Below, in pieces: positions 28,427 through 37,248 of a stretch of 64,000 nt of DNA (the stretch's first letter is position 1; each line of letters starts with the position of its first letter). Source of the DNA: Cellulomonas palmilytica (GTDB taxonomy: Bacteria > Actinomycetota > Actinomycetes > Actinomycetales > Cellulomonadaceae). The notes below the pieces were generated by a model. That model saw nothing but the letters and a program-made list of their open reading frames with translations. It ran no database searches and was not told the DNA's origin. Both the position numbers and the translations under genes were made by a program. Location: the NCBI RefSeq assembly GCF_021590045.1, contig NZ_CP062221.1, forward strand, positions 3,770,013-3,834,012, read 5' to 3'.

Positions 28427-30094
28427 TCAGCGCAGCGCGAGGTGCCCGAGCAGGTCCCGCACGGCGTCGCGCCCGGCGCGGTTCGCACCGATCGTCGACG
28501 CCGACGGCCCGTACCCGACGAGGTGCACGCGCGGGTCCGCCGCGACGCGCGTGCCGTCCATGACGATCCCGCCCCGCTCGCCGCGCAGGCGCAGGGACGC
28601 GAGGTGGTCGAGCGCGGGCCGGTATCCGGTGGCCCACACGATCGTCCGGGCGGCGACGTGCGCGTCCCCGCCGACCCACGCGCCGAGCGCCGGCAGGACC
28701 CCGTCCACCTGCTCGCCCGCGGGCACGGGCGGCGGCACCGGGTCGTCCCACACGACGCCGTCGGCGACGATCCGGCTGAACGCGGGCCGCGCGCGCAGCA
28801 CGCCCGAGGCGATGCCCGCGCGGTACGCGTCGGTGAGCGGCAGCCCCGTGACGGACACGATCGACCCGGGCGGCAGGCCCGCGCGCGTGCGCTCCGCGAC
28901 GAGCGCGACCGCGGCCCGCCCGAGCTCGGGCGTGAGCTGCCCGTCGCGCCACGTCGGCGGGCGGCGCGTCACCCACGTCGTCGTCGTGACGTCCGCGAGC
29001 GCGAGCAGCAGCTGCGCGGCCGAGGTCCCGCCGCCGACCACGACGACGTGCCCGTCCGCGAGGTCGGCGGGGTCGAGCACGTCGCGCGAGTGCAGCTGGC
29101 GGCCGCGGAACGCCGCACGCCCCGGGTACGTCGGCCAGAACGGCTTGCGCCACGTGCCCGACGCGTTGACGAGGCCCCGCGCGCGCCAGACGACCTCCAC
29201 GTCGGGCTCGTCGACGAGGTGCGACGTCACGACGAGCCGGCGTCCGGCCGCGGGCGCCTCGTCGGCGGGTTCCTCCTCGACGCGCGTCACGGCGACCGGA
29301 CGCTGCACGTGCAGGCCGAACGCCTCCTCGTACTGCGAGAAGTAGTAGGGCACGGCCTTCGCGGCGCTCTCGGTGGGGTCCGGCACGAGCAGCGGCATGC
29401 CCGGCAGGTCGTGCACGCCGTGCGCGTCGGCCACGCGCATGCCCGGCGGGCGGTGCTGCCACGCGCCCCCGGGCGCGGGCGCGTCGTCGAGCACGACGAA
29501 CGTCGCCTCGGCGTCCTGCCAGCCGCGGTCGCCCACGGGCACGAGCCCGGCCTTGTGCAGGTGGTACGCGGCCGACAGGCCCGCCTGCCCGGCACCGATC
29601 ACGACGACGTCGACGTCGACGACCGGGCGAGGGGGCGTGCTGCTCGCGGCGGCGCGGCGCGAGCGCCGCGTCGAGCGGGACGGCTGCGGCACGACGGGCG
29701 CACCGGAGGGCCCGGCACCGGGCGCCGCGGCCACCTCGGTGTCGACCGGCTCGACGGGGGACCTGTCCCGCTCCGCCTGCTCGGCCGCGGCGGACGCCGC
29801 GCGCAGGCTGCGTCGCGTCACGCGACGCGTCCCGGACGGGTTCGTCGCGACGGACGCGTCCGACGACCCGGACGACCGGTGGCGGGTCGGGTCGTCGGTC
29901 GGGCCGTCGGTCGGGTCGCGGGTCGGGTCGTGGGTCAGGTCGTCGGTCGGCTCGTCGGCCGTCGGCGCCGAGGAGGGCAGGGTCCTGGTCGGCGAGGCGT
30001 TCTCCCAGGTCGGGATGCCCGTGGGCGCGGTTGCTGCGGGCACCGGGTCGCGGTCCCGTCCGCTCACGCGAGAGAGGTCGGGGCTGAGGTCCAT
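28427..30094 (-). CDS. FAD-dependent monooxygenase/NAD(P)-binding protein with disordered N-terminus
   Basis: 555-aa flavoprotein. The FAD-binding motif VVVIGAGQAGLSAAYHL begins about residue 165; a second dinucleotide motif VVVVGGGTSAAQLLLAL lies near 360, and WATGYRPALDHL near 500. This is the layout of flavin monooxygenases and pyridine nucleotide-disulfide oxidoreductases of the TrkA/CzcO kind. Residues 1-160 are low complexity, with DPT/DDPT repeats encoded by a 12-nt tandem repeat (29884-29962). ATG at 30094 is the assumed start; a start just before the FAD domain cannot be excluded. Substrate unknown. Confidence 0.8.
   Translation of the reverse strand: MDLSPDLSRVSGRDRDPVPAATAPTGIPTWENASPTRTLPSSAPTADEPTDDLTHDPTRDPTDGPTDDPTRHRSSGSSDASVATNPSGTRRVTRRSLRAASAAAEQAERDRSPVEPVDTEVAAAPGAGPSGAPVVPQPSRSTRRSRRAAASSTPPRPVVDVDVVVIGAGQAGLSAAYHLHKAGLVPVGDRGWQDAEATFVVLDDAPAPGGAWQHRPPGMRVADAHGVHDLPGMPLLVPDPTESAAKAVPYYFSQYEEAFGLHVQRPVAVTRVEEEPADEAPAAGRRLVVTSHLVDEPDVEVVWRARGLVNASGTWRKPFWPTYPGRAAFRGRQLHSRDVLDPADLADGHVVVVGGGTSAAQLLLALADVTTTTWVTRRPPTWRDGQLTPELGRAAVALVAERTRAGLPPGSIVSVTGLPLTDAYRAGIASGVLRARPAFSRIVADGVVWDDPVPPPVPAGEQVDGVLPALGAWVGGDAHVAARTIVWATGYRPALDHLASLRLRGERGGIVMDGTRVAADPRVHLVGYGPSASTIGANRAGRDAVRDLLGHLALR
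29884..29962 (-). repeat. 12-nt tandem repeat encoding DPT/DDPT units
   Basis: Variants of gtcgggtcgtcg repeat about six times within the 5' part of the flavoprotein gene, in frame. They account for the Asp-Pro-Thr-rich disordered segment. Confidence 0.75.
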
Positions 30095-30273
30095 GATCGG
30101 TCCAACGTACGTCACGACGGGGCGGTGCCACAGAGGGTTCCGCTCGGTTCGGCGGGGTTCGGCCCGACCTCGTGACCGGGGCTGTGACGCAACCGTTGCG
30201 CAGCCGCAGGCCACGGGTCGCTCTGACGGGTGACCTGGTGCCCATCGCGCGTCTCGCGTGGTGGGATGGGTGG

Positions 30274-31251
30274 ATGGTCGAGCCGACGAAGGCGCGCGTC
30301 GCGGTCGCCGCGTGCCCCGCACCCCTCGAGCCGGCGACCGCCGAGGCCGTCCGCGTCCTGGCGGCCTCCGCCGCGTCGCACGACGAGGTCGCGCCGCTCT
30401 CGGAGCAGCCGCTGCTGTCGCTCGAGTCCGACGAGGCGCCCGTCGTGCACCTCGTCGCGACCACCGACGACGGCGCCGTGGTCGGCTACGCGCAGGTCGA
30501 CGTCGGCAGCACGACGACCGCGCGCGCCGAGCTCGTCGTGCACCCCGGGCACCGCCGCGCCGGCCTGGGCCGCAGCCTGCTCGACGCGGCCCGCGCGACC
30601 GCGGGCGAGGCACCCCGCCGCGCGCTGCACGTGTGGGCGCACGGCGACCTCCCGGCGGCGCGCGCCCTCGCCGGCGCGACCGGCATGCACGTCGTGCGCG
30701 AGCTGTGGCAGATGCGCCTCGAGCTCGCGCACCGCCCGCAGGCGCCCGACCGCCCGCTGCCGCCCGGCGTGCAGGTGCGCCGGTTCGTCCCCGGGCAGGA
30801 CGAGGAGGCGTGGCGGCGGGTCAACTCGCGCGCGTTCGCGCACCACCCCGAGCAGGGCCGCATGACGAGCGCGGACCTGCGCGCACGGGAGGCCGAGCCG
30901 TGGTTCGACCCCGCGGGCTTCCTGCTCGCGGAGCGCGACGGCAAGCTGCTCGGCTCGGTGTGGACCAAGGTGCACCCGGCCGGCGAGCACGGCCCGGAGC
31001 CCGTCGGGGAGATCTACGTCGTCGGCGTCGACCCCGATGCCCAGGGCCTCGGCCTGGGCGGCGCGCTGACGGACCTCGGCCTCACCCACCTGACGGTCGC
31101 CGGGCTGCGCGAGGTCATCCTCTACACCGAGGCCGCGAACGAGGTCGCGATCCGCACGTACCGCCGCGCGGGGTTCACGCGGTCGGCCGTCGACGTGATG
31201 TTCGGCGACGACACGCCGCGTTCACCCGGGGATGCCACGATGGGCGCATGA
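30274..31251 (+). CDS. mshD: Mycothiol synthase (MshD)
   Basis: 325-aa tandem GNAT acetyltransferase that acetylates Cys-GlcN-Ins to mycothiol. The first GNAT half has [22 protein letters not shown]; the second has [41 protein letters not shown] and VDVMFGDD, the MshD end signature. ATG at 30274 suits the family N-terminus (VAPLSEQ region follows); longer in-frame starts exist. Its stop overlaps ppk1 by 4 nt, so the two are co-transcribed. Mycothiol is specific to actinobacteria. Confidence 0.92.
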   Translation: MVEPTKARVAVAACPAPLEPATAEAVRVLAASAASHDEVAPLSEQPLLSLESDEAPVVHLVATTDDGAVVGYAQVDVGSTTTARAELVVHPGHRRAGLGRSLLDAARATAGEAPRRALHVWAHGDLPAARALAGATGMHVVRELWQMRLELAHRPQAPDRPLPPGVQVRRFVPGQDEEAWRRVNSRAFAHHPEQGRMTSADLRAREAEPWFDPAGFLLAERDGKLLGSVWTKVHPAGEHGPEPVGEIYVVGVDPDAQGLGLGGALTDLGLTHLTVAGLREVILYTEAANEVAIRTYRRAGFTRSAVDVMFGDDTPRSPGDATMGA

Positions 31252-33488
31252 CCGACGCGACCGCTCTCGACTCCGAGCTCGAGGCCCGCATCGCCGAGCA
31301 CCTCGCACGCGCCGAGGAGACGGACCGGGAGACCGAGACCACCCCGCTGCCCGACGACCGCTTCCTCGACCGCGAGCTGTCGTGGCTCGCGTTCAACCAG
31401 CGCGTCCTGGAGCTCGCGGAGGACACGGACCTGCCGCTGCTCGAACGCGTGCGGTTCCTGGCGATCTTCGCGTCGAACCTCGACGAGTTCTTCATGGTCC
31501 GCGTCGCGGGCCTCAAGCGCCGCATCGCGACCGGCATCGCGATGACCGCGGCGTCGGGCCTCTCCCCGCGCCAGGTGCTCGAGGCGATCAGCGAGAAGGC
31601 GCACGAGCTCATGGACCGGCACGCGCGCGTGTTCGCGGACCAGGTGCAGCCCGCGCTCGCGGCCGAGGGCATCACGCTCGTGCGCTGGCAGGACCTCGGG
31701 GACTCCGAGCAGGACCGGCTGCGCAAGTTCTTCCGTCGGCAGATCTTCCCGGTGCTGACGCCGCTCGCGGTGGACCCGGCGCACCCGTTCCCGTACATCT
31801 CGGGGCTCTCGCTCAACCTCGCGGTCGTCGTCGTGAACCCCACCACGGGCAAGGAGCACTTCGCGCGCGTCAAGGTCCCGCCGCTGCTGCCGCGGTTCAT
31901 CGCGGTCGACGCGTCGGGCCGCCCGAGCGCGCCCGACGAGCAGTCCGCGACCGTCGAGAAGGGCCCGACGAGCTTCGTGCCCGTCGAGGACGTCATCTCC
32001 GAGCACCTCGAGCACCTGTTCCCCGGCATGGAGGTGCGCGAGCACCACACGTTCCGCGTGACCCGCAACGAGGACGTGGAGGTCGAGGAGGACGACGCCG
32101 AGAACCTCCTCAAGGCCATGGAGAAGGAGCTCCTGCGCCGACGGTTCGGCCCGCCCGTGCGCCTCGAGCTCGCGGAGGGCATCAGCCCGCGCATCCGCAC
32201 GCTCCTGGTCCGCGAGCTCGGCATGGCCGAGGACGAGGTGTACGAGCTGCCCGCGCCGCTCGACCAGACCGGCCTCAACGTCATCGCCGACCTCGACCGC
32301 GCCGAGCTGCAGTTCCCGCGCTTCGTCCCGACGACGCACCGCCAGCTCGCCGAGGTCGAGTCCGCGACGCCGACCGACGTGTTCGCCAAGATCCGCGAGC
32401 GCGACATCCTGCTGCACCACCCGTACGACTCGTTCTCGACGAGCGTGCAGACGTTCCTCGAGCAGGCCGCGGCGGACCCGAACGTGCTCGCGATCAAGCA
32501 GACGCTGTACCGCACCTCGGGCGACTCGCCGATCGTCGACGCCCTGATCGACGCGGCCGAGGCCGGCAAGCAGGTCCTCGCGCTGGTCGAGATCAAGGCC
32601 CGGTTCGACGAGCAGAACAACATCTCCTGGGCGCGCAAGCTCGAGCAGGCGGGCGTGCACGTCGTGTACGGCATCGTCGGGCTCAAGACGCACTGCAAGC
32701 TCTCGCTCGTCGTGCGCCAGGAGGCCGACGGCCTGCGGCGCTACAGCCACGTCGGGACGGGCAACTACCACCCGAAGACCGCACGCCTCTACACCGACCT
32801 GGGCCTGCTGACCGCCGACCCCGAGGTCGGGCAGGACCTCACGCGTCTGTTCAACCAGCTCTCGGGCTACGCCCCGAAGAGCCGGTTCCACCGCCTGCTC
32901 GTCGCGCCGCGCTCGGTGCGCAGCGGCCTGGTGGAACGCATCGAGCGCGAGGCCGCCGCCGCGCGGGCCGGGCAGCCCGCGTGGATCAAGATCAAGGTCA
33001 ACTCGATGGTCGACGAGACCACGATCGACGCGTTGTACCGCGCGAGCCAGGCGGGCGTGCCCGTCGACCTCGTGGTGCGCGGCATCTGCGCGCTGCGCCC
33101 GGGCGTGCCGGGCCTGAGCGAGACGATCCGCGTGCGCTCGATCCTCGGGCGGTTCCTCGAGCACTCGCGCATCTTCGCGTTCGCGCACTCGACCCCCGCC
33201 GACGACGACGGCTTCACCGGCCCCGAGGTGCTGATCGGCTCGGCCGACCTCATGCACCGCAACCTCGACCGGCGCGTCGAGGCGCTCGTGCGCGTCGCCG
33301 ACCCCGACCAGGTGGCCGAGCTCGTCGACCTGATCGACGAGTCCGTCGCGGGCACGACGTCCGCGTGGCACCTCGAGACCGACGGGTCGTGGCGGCGTCA
33401 GGCGCACGCCGAGGACGGCTCGCCGCTCGTCGACCTGCAGTCGGCCCTCATCACGCGCCAGCGGCGGCGCCCGGGCTCGGGCCGGTGA
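31248..33488 (+). CDS. ppk1: Polyphosphate kinase 1
   Basis: 746-aa enzyme making polyphosphate from ATP. N-terminal domain: [22 protein letters not shown] and [16 protein letters not shown]. Phospholipase D-like catalytic domains: the segment [18 protein letters not shown] and [24 protein letters not shown], split by the active-site His; C-terminal [23 protein letters not shown] and [19 protein letters not shown] at 31248 overlaps the mshD stop; its stop overlaps mutT1. Extended N-terminus of about 35 residues relative to enteric Ppk. Confidence 0.96.
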   Translation: MTDATALDSELEARIAEHLARAEETDRETETTPLPDDRFLDRELSWLAFNQRVLELAEDTDLPLLERVRFLAIFASNLDEFFMVRVAGLKRRIATGIAMTAASGLSPRQVLEAISEKAHELMDRHARVFADQVQPALAAEGITLVRWQDLGDSEQDRLRKFFRRQIFPVLTPLAVDPAHPFPYISGLSLNLAVVVVNPTTGKEHFARVKVPPLLPRFIAVDASGRPSAPDEQSATVEKGPTSFVPVEDVISEHLEHLFPGMEVREHHTFRVTRNEDVEVEEDDAENLLKAMEKELLRRRFGPPVRLELAEGISPRIRTLLVRELGMAEDEVYELPAPLDQTGLNVIADLDRAELQFPRFVPTTHRQLAEVESATPTDVFAKIRERDILLHHPYDSFSTSVQTFLEQAAADPNVLAIKQTLYRTSGDSPIVDALIDAAEAGKQVLALVEIKARFDEQNNISWARKLEQAGVHVVYGIVGLKTHCKLSLVVRQEADGLRRYSHVGTGNYHPKTARLYTDLGLLTADPEVGQDLTRLFNQLSGYAPKSRFHRLLVAPRSVRSGLVERIEREAAAARAGQPAWIKIKVNSMVDETTIDALYRASQAGVPVDLVVRGICALRPGVPGLSETIRVRSILGRFLEHSRIFAFAHSTPADDDGFTGPEVLIGSADLMHRNLDRRVEALVRVADPDQVAELVDLIDESVAGTTSAWHLETDGSWRRQAHAEDGSPLVDLQSALITRQRRRPGSGR

Positions 33489-34456
33489 CCCGACCGGCCC
33501 ACGCGGCCGCCGTGGAGGCGGCCGGTGCCCTCGTCTGGCGCGTGCGCACCGGGCGGCTGCAGGTCGCGCTCGTGCACCGGCCCCGCTACCGGGACTGGTC
33601 GTGGCCCAAGGGCAAGCTCGACCCGGGCGAGACGGTGGTCGAGGCCGCGTGGCGCGAGGTCGCCGAGGAGACCGGCCACGACGTGGTGCTGGGCGTCCCG
33701 CTGCCGCCCCTCGAGTACGCGCTGTCCGACGGTCGGCTCAAGCGCGTGCACTACTGGGCCGCGCAGGTCGCGGGCCGCCAGGACGCGGCCGCGCTGCGGG
33801 CCCGCCCGCCCGTCCCGCGTGCGTCGCGCGACGAGATCGACCAGGTGCGCTGGTACGACGTCGAGGCCGCCGCGGCCCGGCTCACCCGCGCCGCCGACCG
33901 CGCGCCGCTCGTCGCGCTCGTCGAGGAGCACGCCAAGGGCCGCCTGGACACGCGCGCGCTCGTCGTCGCGCGGCACGGCACCGCACGCTCCCGCACGGCC
34001 TGGCACGGCGACGAGGCGACGCGACCGCTCACGCCCGGCGGGCGCCGCCAGGCCACCGCCCTGGTACCCGTGGTCTCCGCGTTCGGCGCCGCGCGCGTCG
34101 TCACGAGCCCGTGGCAGCGGTGCGTCGCGACCGCGCAGCCGTACGCGTCGCACGCGCAGCTGCCGATCGAGCACGTCCCCGCGCTGACCGAGCACGGCCA
34201 CGCCGTCGACCCGGGCTCGGCCGTCGAGGTCGTCACCGACCTGCTGCACCGCGCGCAGGACGCGCTGCTGTGCACGCACCGGCCCGTGCTGCCCACGGTG
34301 CTCGAGACGCTCGCGGCGCACGCCCGCCGCCACGTGCGCGAGGCCCTGCCGCCGGCCGACCCCTACCTGCGTCCGGGGCAGGTCCTCGTCGCGCACGTCG
34401 CGCAACGCGCGACCGGCCCCCGCGTCGTCGCCGTCGAGTCCCACCGACCTGTGTGA
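33485..34456 (+). CDS. mutT1: MutT1-type NUDIX hydrolase fused to histidine phosphatase domain
   Basis: 323-aa two-domain protein. NUDIX box [22 protein letters not shown] occupies about residues 40-61 (key residues Glu of REVAEE); the C-terminal half begins [10 protein letters not shown], the RHG motif of histidine phosphatases, and has [17 protein letters not shown] and [10 protein letters not shown]. Mycobacterial MutT1 of this design hydrolyses 8-oxo-dGTP and diadenosine polyphosphates. GTG at 33485 overlaps the ppk1 stop (GTGA). The ppk1-mutT1 order is conserved in actinobacteria. Confidence 0.92.
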   Translation: MTRPAHAAAVEAAGALVWRVRTGRLQVALVHRPRYRDWSWPKGKLDPGETVVEAAWREVAEETGHDVVLGVPLPPLEYALSDGRLKRVHYWAAQVAGRQDAAALRARPPVPRASRDEIDQVRWYDVEAAAARLTRAADRAPLVALVEEHAKGRLDTRALVVARHGTARSRTAWHGDEATRPLTPGGRRQATALVPVVSAFGAARVVTSPWQRCVATAQPYASHAQLPIEHVPALTEHGHAVDPGSAVEVVTDLLHRAQDALLCTHRPVLPTVLETLAAHARRHVREALPPADPYLRPGQVLVAHVAQRATGPRVVAVESHRPV

Positions 34457-34800
34457 CGTGCCGCACCCGGCGCCGGTCCCGTCGATCCGGCACCGGCAGG
34501 GACTTACGATGGTCGAGCGACGCCGGGCCGCGGTAGCCCCGGGCTCCATCTTCAGCCGCTCCGAGCGGCCGCGCGCCGAGAGGCGCTCCCGGTCCGGCGT
34601 CGCGCCCACGGCCACCCGGTCGTGGGTCCGGGCACGCCCCCCGCGCCCGGACTTCCGAACCAGTTCCGGAGCAGGAGAACCCCAGCGGATGACAGACCTC
34701 TGCTGTCACCATGGGTTCACGCCCGCGACTCGCGTTTCACGTGAGCGTCGTCGTGCAACTAGCCTGATCCCGACCTGCCGCCCCTCCTCCGGAGCCTGAA
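34457..34800 (+). promoter_or_regulatory. Promoter region of DUF47-Pit with candidate PHO box
   Basis: 344 nt without a convincing gene. At 34705-34720 GTCACC and GTTCAC place TCAC in an 11-nt direct repeat, and GTTTCAC follows at 34734; actinobacterial PhoP boxes are 11-nt direct repeats of GTTCACC type. The location before phosphate-transport genes supports the idea. The ribosome binding site GGAG lies just before the GTG at 34801. No other structure was seen. Confidence 0.35.
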
Positions 34801-35421
34801 GTGCGCCTGCGCCTGACACCGCGCGACACCACGTTCTTCGACCTCTTCGCCGCCTCGGCGCAGCACCTCGTCACCGGGGCCAACCTGCTCGGCGAGATGC
34901 TCGGTGCGACCACCGCCGGACGCAAGGAGCTCGGCAAGCGCATCGCCGAGGCCGAGCACCTGGCCGACGAGGCGACGCACCAGATCATGCGTCGTCTGAA
35001 CCAGACGTTCGTCACCCCGTTCGACCGCGACGACATCTACCAGCTCGCGTCGAACCTCGACGACTGCATGGACTACATGGACGAGGCCGCCGACCTCATG
35101 GTCCTGTACAAGATCGGCGAGCTGCCCCCGCGCGTCGCCGACCAGGTGCAGGTCCTGCAGCGGTCGGCCGAGCTGACCGCCGAGGCCATGCCGCGCCTGC
35201 GCTCGATGGACTCGCTCTCGGAGTACTGGGTCGAGGTCAACCGCCTCGAGAACCAGGCCGACAAGTCGTACCGCAAGCTGCTCGCGCAGATGTTCGACGA
35301 GATCGCCGACCCGATCCAGCTCATGAAGCTGAAGGAGATCGTCGAGAAGCTCGAGGAGGCCGCGGACGCCTTCGAGAAGGTCGCGAACACGGTCGAGACG
35401 ATCGCGGTCAAGGAGTCCTGA
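34801..35421 (+). CDS. DUF47 family PhoU-like regulator of phosphate transporter
   Basis: 206-aa all-helical PhoU-like protein (TIGR00153 type) that partners with Pit phosphate transporters. Acidic metal-binding motifs are visible: EAEHLADEATHQIMRRLNQTFVTPFDRDDIYQLA in parts (EHxAD, FDRDDI), SNLDDCMDYMDEAADL and ENQADKSYRKLLAQMFD. GTG at 34801 with CCTCCGGAG upstream. The pit gene follows after 6 nt, as expected for a transporter/regulator pair. Confidence 0.93.
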   Translation: MRLRLTPRDTTFFDLFAASAQHLVTGANLLGEMLGATTAGRKELGKRIAEAEHLADEATHQIMRRLNQTFVTPFDRDDIYQLASNLDDCMDYMDEAADLMVLYKIGELPPRVADQVQVLQRSAELTAEAMPRLRSMDSLSEYWVEVNRLENQADKSYRKLLAQMFDEIADPIQLMKLKEIVEKLEEAADAFEKVANTVETIAVKES

Positions 35422-35427
35422 GCTCCC

Positions 35428-36432
35428 GTGGAGGCTGCTCTCGTCATTCTCGTCGTCGCGCTCGCGCTCGGGTTCGACTACACCAACGGTTTCCACGACG
35501 CCGCGAACGCCATCGCGACCTCCGTGTCGACCCGCGCCCTGACCCCGCGCATCGCGCTCGTCATGGCCGCCGTCATGAACTTCGTCGGTGCGATGCTCGG
35601 CACGACCGTGGCCGAGACGATCGCGACGTCGATCGTCGACCTGCAGGAAGCGTCGAACCACAGCGCGTTGCTCGTGATCGTCTGCGGGCTCGTCGGCGCG
35701 ATCGTCTGGAACCTCATCACCTGGTGGTTCGGCCTGCCGTCGTCGTCGACGCACGCGCTCATCGGCGGGCTCGTCGGTGCGGGTCTCGCGGCGAGCCTCG
35801 GCGTCTACTGGGGCGCGGTGTTCGACAAGGTCGTCGTGCCGATGGTCGTCTCGCCGGTCGTCGGCTTCACGCTCGCGTTCTTCCTCATGGTCGGCGTGCT
35901 GTGGCTGCTGCGGAACGCCGCGCCCGCCCGCACGCAGCGCCGGTTCCGCTTCGCGCAGACGTTCTCCGCCGCGGCGATGGCCCTGGGGCACGGCCTGCAG
36001 GACGCGCAGAAGACCATGGGCGTCATCTACCTCGCGCTGCTGACGGTCGGCTGGGCCGACGCGGACGAGGGCATCCCGCTGTGGGTCAAGGTCTCCGCGG
36101 CTGCCGCGATCTCCGCGGGCACCTACTCGGGCGGCTGGCGCATCATGCGCACGCTCGGCCGCAAGATCATCGAGGTCGACCCGGCGCGCGGGTTCGTCGC
36201 CGAGTCCGTCTCCGCGACGGTGCTGTACGTCATGGCGATGGGCCTGCACGCCCCGGTCTCGACGACGCACACCGTGACCTCGGCGATCATGGGCGTCGGC
36301 GCGACCAAGCGCGCGTCCGCCGTGCGCTGGGGCGTCGCGAAGAACATCGCGACGGCGTGGGTGCTGACGATCCCGGCGGCCGCACTCGTCGCGGCGCTCG
36401 TGACGCTCGCGCTCAGCCCGCTGATCGGCTGA
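35428..36432 (+). CDS. pit: Inorganic phosphate transporter, Pit family
   Basis: 334-aa low-affinity phosphate symporter. The two inverted PHO4 repeats are clear: FDYTNGFHDAANAIATSVSTRAL at the N-terminus and AMALGHGLQDAQKTMGVIYLAL in the middle, with SSSTHALIGGLVGAGLA and VSTTHTVTSAIMGVGA. About ten helices. GTG at 35428, AAGGAG 12 nt upstream. Encoded with the DUF47 protein; supplies phosphate near the polyphosphate kinase gene. Confidence 0.95.
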   Translation: MEAALVILVVALALGFDYTNGFHDAANAIATSVSTRALTPRIALVMAAVMNFVGAMLGTTVAETIATSIVDLQEASNHSALLVIVCGLVGAIVWNLITWWFGLPSSSTHALIGGLVGAGLAASLGVYWGAVFDKVVVPMVVSPVVGFTLAFFLMVGVLWLLRNAAPARTQRRFRFAQTFSAAAMALGHGLQDAQKTMGVIYLALLTVGWADADEGIPLWVKVSAAAAISAGTYSGGWRIMRTLGRKIIEVDPARGFVAESVSATVLYVMAMGLHAPVSTTHTVTSAIMGVGATKRASAVRWGVAKNIATAWVLTIPAAALVAALVTLALSPLIG

Positions 36433-36459
36433 CGACCCCGCCCGCGGAGCCCCGGCCGC

Positions 36460-37095
36460 TCACTCCAGGCGGCCGGCGCGCCACAGCTGCGCGGCGTGCT
36501 CGAGCTCCTCGGCCGTGCGCAGCAGCGCCGACGCGCCGTACGTGAGGCGCGCGGCGCCGCGCGGGTCGACGTCGTCCAGGTGGTCCGCGTCGAACGCCGC
36601 ACCCGCCGCGAGCACGCGCGCGAACGCGGCGGCGCGCTCCAGCGCCACGTCCAGGTCGCCGGTGTAGACGCCCGAGAGCACCGCGTCGGCGACCGCGCGC
36701 ACGTCGTCGGGACCCGGTGCCTGCGCGACCCCCGCGACGGCGTCGTGCACCGGGACCGCCGCCACGCCCTGCCGGTACCGGTCGGCGATGGTCTCCGGGT
36801 CGCGGCGCACCCACTCGCGCAGCACGTACAGGCGCCACAACGCACCGGGCAGCGTCGAGGGCGCGCTGTCGGACCACAGGCCCGCGACGACGTCGAGGCC
36901 CTCGGTCTCGACGAGCGCGACGAGCCGGGCCACGACCTGCGGGTCCTCGGTCGCGCGCCCCTGGTGCACGAGCGCGGCGGCGGTGGTGTGGGCGATCTCG
37001 TCCCGCAGCGCGGGGTCGAGCTCGCCGGGCAGCTCGTCGGCGGCCTGGGGGTCGAGCATCGCGGGACGCCGGGGACGGCGCGGTTCGTCGGTCAT
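36460..37095 (-). CDS. Conserved hypothetical protein, helical
   Basis: 211-aa soluble protein of unknown function. It starts TDEPRRPRRPAMLDPQAADELPGELDPALRDEIAH and contains WRLYVLREWVRRDPETIADRYRQG and VADAVLSGVYTGDLDVALERAAAFARVLAAG; Ala/Asp/Leu-rich, mostly helical, no Cys and no membrane segment. The ATG at 37095 has a textbook GGAGGTGAC 4-8 nt upstream, so the longer upstream frame is rejected. It is convergent with pit and divergent from the sugar porter. I recognise no catalytic motif. Confidence 0.75.
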   Translation of the reverse strand: MTDEPRRPRRPAMLDPQAADELPGELDPALRDEIAHTTAAALVHQGRATEDPQVVARLVALVETEGLDVVAGLWSDSAPSTLPGALWRLYVLREWVRRDPETIADRYRQGVAAVPVHDAVAGVAQAPGPDDVRAVADAVLSGVYTGDLDVALERAAAFARVLAAGAAFDADHLDDVDPRGAARLTYGASALLRTAEELEHAAQLWRAGRLE

Positions 37096-37167
37096 CGTCA
37101 CCTCCGCCCCCAGTCTCCCCCGACCGGGCCCCGCGGTCCCGCGGTCCGGGCGGGCCTCCGTCTCGAC

Positions 37168-37181
37168 GTGCAGCGTTGCAC
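37168..37181 (+). promoter_or_regulatory. Operator-like palindrome upstream of sugar porter
   Basis: GTGCAGCGTTGCAC is symmetric at 12 of 14 positions around CG. It lies 68-81 nt before the sugar porter start. LacI-family repressors bind such sites; no LacI gene is in the window. Confidence 0.35.
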
Positions 37182-37248
37182 CGTCCGGTCCACTGTGGGA
37201 CTCGGGGCGTCGCGACCAGGCAGCGACGCGACGAGAGGGGCGTGCACC

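Noticed and set aside
28047..30464. Second long minus-strand frame over the ABC ATPase and flavoprotein region
   Set aside because: It lies in a different frame from the flavoprotein, which has clear FAD motifs, and is Arg-rich throughout.
34458..34799. 113-codon frame between mutT1 and the DUF47 gene
   Set aside because: Arg-rich composition, no ribosome binding site, and it covers the promoter region with PHO-like repeats.
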